From contig CAYYSO010000043.1 in NCBI GenBank assembly GCA_964474415.1, positions 1-15,699 of the forward strand: a stretch of 15,699 nucleotides of DNA. Reading direction: 5' to 3'. The DNA is from Methylomarinum sp964474415. Its GTDB lineage: Bacteria > Pseudomonadota > Gammaproteobacteria > Methylococcales > Methylomonadaceae. This document shows, one piece after another, positions 14,273 through 15,699 of the stretch. A model generated the notes under the pieces. The model saw only the letters and a list, made by a program, of their open reading frames with translations, made no database searches and was not told the origin of the DNA. The first letter of the stretch is position 1. Every line of letters begins with the position of its first letter. Position numbers and translations under genes: made by a program.

Positions 14273-15055
14273 TTAGCTTGCTGCCAAGCCGGCAATATTG
14301 TAGCCGCAATCGACATAAGTGATTTCACCGGTAACGCCTGATGCCAGGTCAGAGCATAGAAAAGCGGCAACATTGCCGACTTCTTCGATGGTGACATTAC
14401 GTTTTAATAATGAAGTATCGGAGGCTTTGCTTAACATGGATTTGAAATTGTTGATACCGGCAGATGCCAGGGTTTTGATCGGGCCGGCCGATACCGCATT
14501 GACTCGCGTACCTTCAGGACCCAATGCGGCTGCCATGTAGCGGACATTGGCTTCCAGGCTGGCTTTGGCAACGCCCATGACATTGTAGTTGGGGATAGCT
14601 CTTTGTGCGCCCAGGTAACTTAACGTCAGCAATGAACCATTACGGCCTTTCATCATATCCCGACCGGCTTTAGCCAGCGCTGTGAAGCTGTAAGAGCTGA
14701 TGTCATGGGCAATTGAGAAATTTTCGCGGTTGGTGGCATCAACATAGTCGCCATCCAGGGCATCACGAGGAGCAAAGGCGACTGAATGAATGATACAATC
14801 CAGACCATCCCAGTGCTTACCCAGTTCTGTAAATACATTGCTAATATGCTCGTCATTACTGACGTCCAGTTCGACAGTAATGTTGGAGTCGCATTTTGCA
14901 GCCATATCTTCCACACGACTTTTCAGTTTTTCATTCTGATAAGAAAAAGCCAGTTCTGCTCCTTCACGATGCATGGCCTGGGCGATTCCCCAGGCAATTG
15001 AACGGTTACTGGCCAAGCCAACAATCAAGACTCGTTTGCCTTGCATAAAACCCAT
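14273..15055 (-). CDS. fabI: Enoyl-[acyl-carrier-protein] reductase (NADH)
   Basis: A 260-aa short-chain dehydrogenase that reduces trans-2-enoyl-ACP in the last step of each fatty-acid elongation round, in the cytoplasm. It begins MGFMQGKRVLIVGLASNRSI, the FabI form of the nucleotide-binding turn. It carries the catalytic pattern Tyr147...Tyr157...Lys164 in LSYLGAQRAIPNYNVMGVAK. DGDYVDATNRENF and AHDISSYSF are also as in E. coli FabI, whose length of 262 aa is nearly the same. At the position of E. coli Gly93, known for triclosan resistance changes, there is Ala (SVAFAP), as also happens naturally in other FabI proteins. TAGGAG, eight bases before the ATG, is a clear ribosome binding site. 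It is transcribed alone, divergently from the binding-protein gene. Confidence 0.95.
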   Translation of the reverse strand: MGFMQGKRVLIVGLASNRSIAWGIAQAMHREGAELAFSYQNEKLKSRVEDMAAKCDSNITVELDVSNDEHISNVFTELGKHWDGLDCIIHSVAFAPRDALDGDYVDATNRENFSIAHDISSYSFTALAKAGRDMMKGRNGSLLTLSYLGAQRAIPNYNVMGVAKASLEANVRYMAAALGPEGTRVNAVSAGPIKTLASAGINNFKSMLSKASDTSLLKRNVTIEEVGNVAAFLCSDLASGVTGEITYVDCGYNIAGLAAS

Positions 15056-15100
15056 TATTATCTCCTAATGAAATTGTTGTTAGAATAGCTGTCAGTATCT

Positions 15101-15699
15101 ATGACCCTAATAATGATGTCCAGTATTTTGTCAGTCAATATCAGTCGAAGTCTTGTATTCAGCCTGCTTGTCATGTTGTTGAGCAGTTGTAATATTTCCC
15201 AGTTGAATAATCCCTACCGTGCCAGCGAAGACGGCAAGAATATTTTGTATTCGTCTTTTTCTGAAAGACCCAAACATCTGGATCCGGCAGTGGCTTACAG
15301 TGCCAATGAATATGCCTTTATTGCGCAGATTTACGAGCCGCCTTTTCAGTACCATTATCTTAAACGGCCGTATCAATTAGTGCCGTTGACGGCAACCCGA
15401 ATGCCACAGATTATTTATCTGGATAAGCAAGGCAGTCCTTTGCAAGGTGACATTGCGGATGAAGAAGTGGCTTACAGTGATTATTTGATCAATATTAAAC
15501 CGGGTATTCGGTTTCAGCCGCATCCGGCTTTCAGTCAGGACGACCAGGAACAGTTTTTGTATCATCATATCAATGAACAACAGCTTATCGAAATCCATGA
15601 TTTAAGTGATTTTCCTATACAGCAGAGTCGGGAATTGACCGCAAAAGATTATGTGTACCAGATAAAACGACTGGCGCATCCAAAAATACAGTCGCCGAT
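15101..15699 (+). CDS. Peptide-type ABC transporter substrate-binding lipoprotein, N-terminal part (runs off the window)
   Basis: The reading frame is open from 15101 to the end of the window (199 codons). Three candidate ATGs at 15101, 15113 and 15116 share the frame, and none has a good ribosome binding site. A lipoprotein signal follows (SLVFSLLVMLLSSC); the lipidated Cys is residue 30 from the first ATG or 25 from the third. The mature part reads ILYSSFSERPKHLDPAVAYS, then NEYAFIAQIYEPPFQYHYLK and RPYQLVPLTATRMP, which is the opening of family 5 extracellular solute-binding proteins (OppA/DppA type: ..LDP......E......YE.L). Later LTAKDYVYQIKRLAHPK fits the same family (usual length 500-750 aa). 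Such proteins bind peptides or similar solutes for an inner-membrane ABC importer. The ligand cannot be told from this part. Confidence 0.8.
   Translation, partial: MTLIMMSSILSVNISRSLVFSLLVMLLSSCNISQLNNPYRASEDGKNILYSSFSERPKHLDPAVAYSANEYAFIAQIYEPPFQYHYLKRPYQLVPLTATRMPQIIYLDKQGSPLQGDIADEEVAYSDYLINIKPGIRFQPHPAFSQDDQEQFLYHHINEQQLIEIHDLSDFPIQQSRELTAKDYVYQIKRLAHPKIQSP

Overview
The window looks like chromosomal DNA of a gammaproteobacterium. FabI is close to the E. coli enzyme, there is an MCE lipid-transport operon, and the Cas1 fragment is of the type I-F kind. A methanotroph-like (Methylococcales) host is a guess from general resemblance only. The left two thirds (1-10072) is a decayed defence island on the + strand. 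The right third (10414-15699) is housekeeping: an MCE/Mla-type operon and fabI on the - strand, and the start of a peptide-type binding lipoprotein on the + strand.

Left edge (1-880). A 57-codon remnant of a type I-F cas1 (313-481) carries one frameshift and is cut off by the end of an IS3-family element. Of that element only the transposase C-terminus (512-658, - strand) and its outer tip remain.

Defence operon (881-10072). In order: a SNF2/RapA-like helicase broken by a 1-base frameshift near 1457 and an in-frame TAA at 3589; a type III-like (beta-class) adenine methyltransferase Mod, with its central catalytic part including DPPY deleted and a frameshift near 5070; an intact zeta-toxin-like P-loop kinase; a 59-aa small protein overlapping it by one base; and an intact 1058-aa Res subunit with helicase motifs and a C-terminal nuclease motif. 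A helicase-Mod-Res set of this kind looks like a three-part restriction/defence locus. Here the helicase and Mod are dead, while the kinase pair and Res stay open.

A palindromic repeat family (CCACAGAG-type) sits at both operon joints (about 3771-3877 and 6804-6874). Single half-copies lie in frame inside mod (4520-4550 and 5411-5445). The middle of mod (about 4660-5220) is much more AT-rich than its flanks, which suggests an imported target-recognition segment.

Right side. The operon mlaE (with a fused N-terminal STAS domain), mlaF, mlaD and a PqiC/DUF330-type lipoprotein reads leftwards, with overlaps or gaps of 10 bases or fewer. It would move phospholipid between the inner and outer membranes. 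fabI, also leftward, makes enoyl-ACP reductase for fatty-acid synthesis. A divergent substrate-binding lipoprotein gene runs off the right edge.
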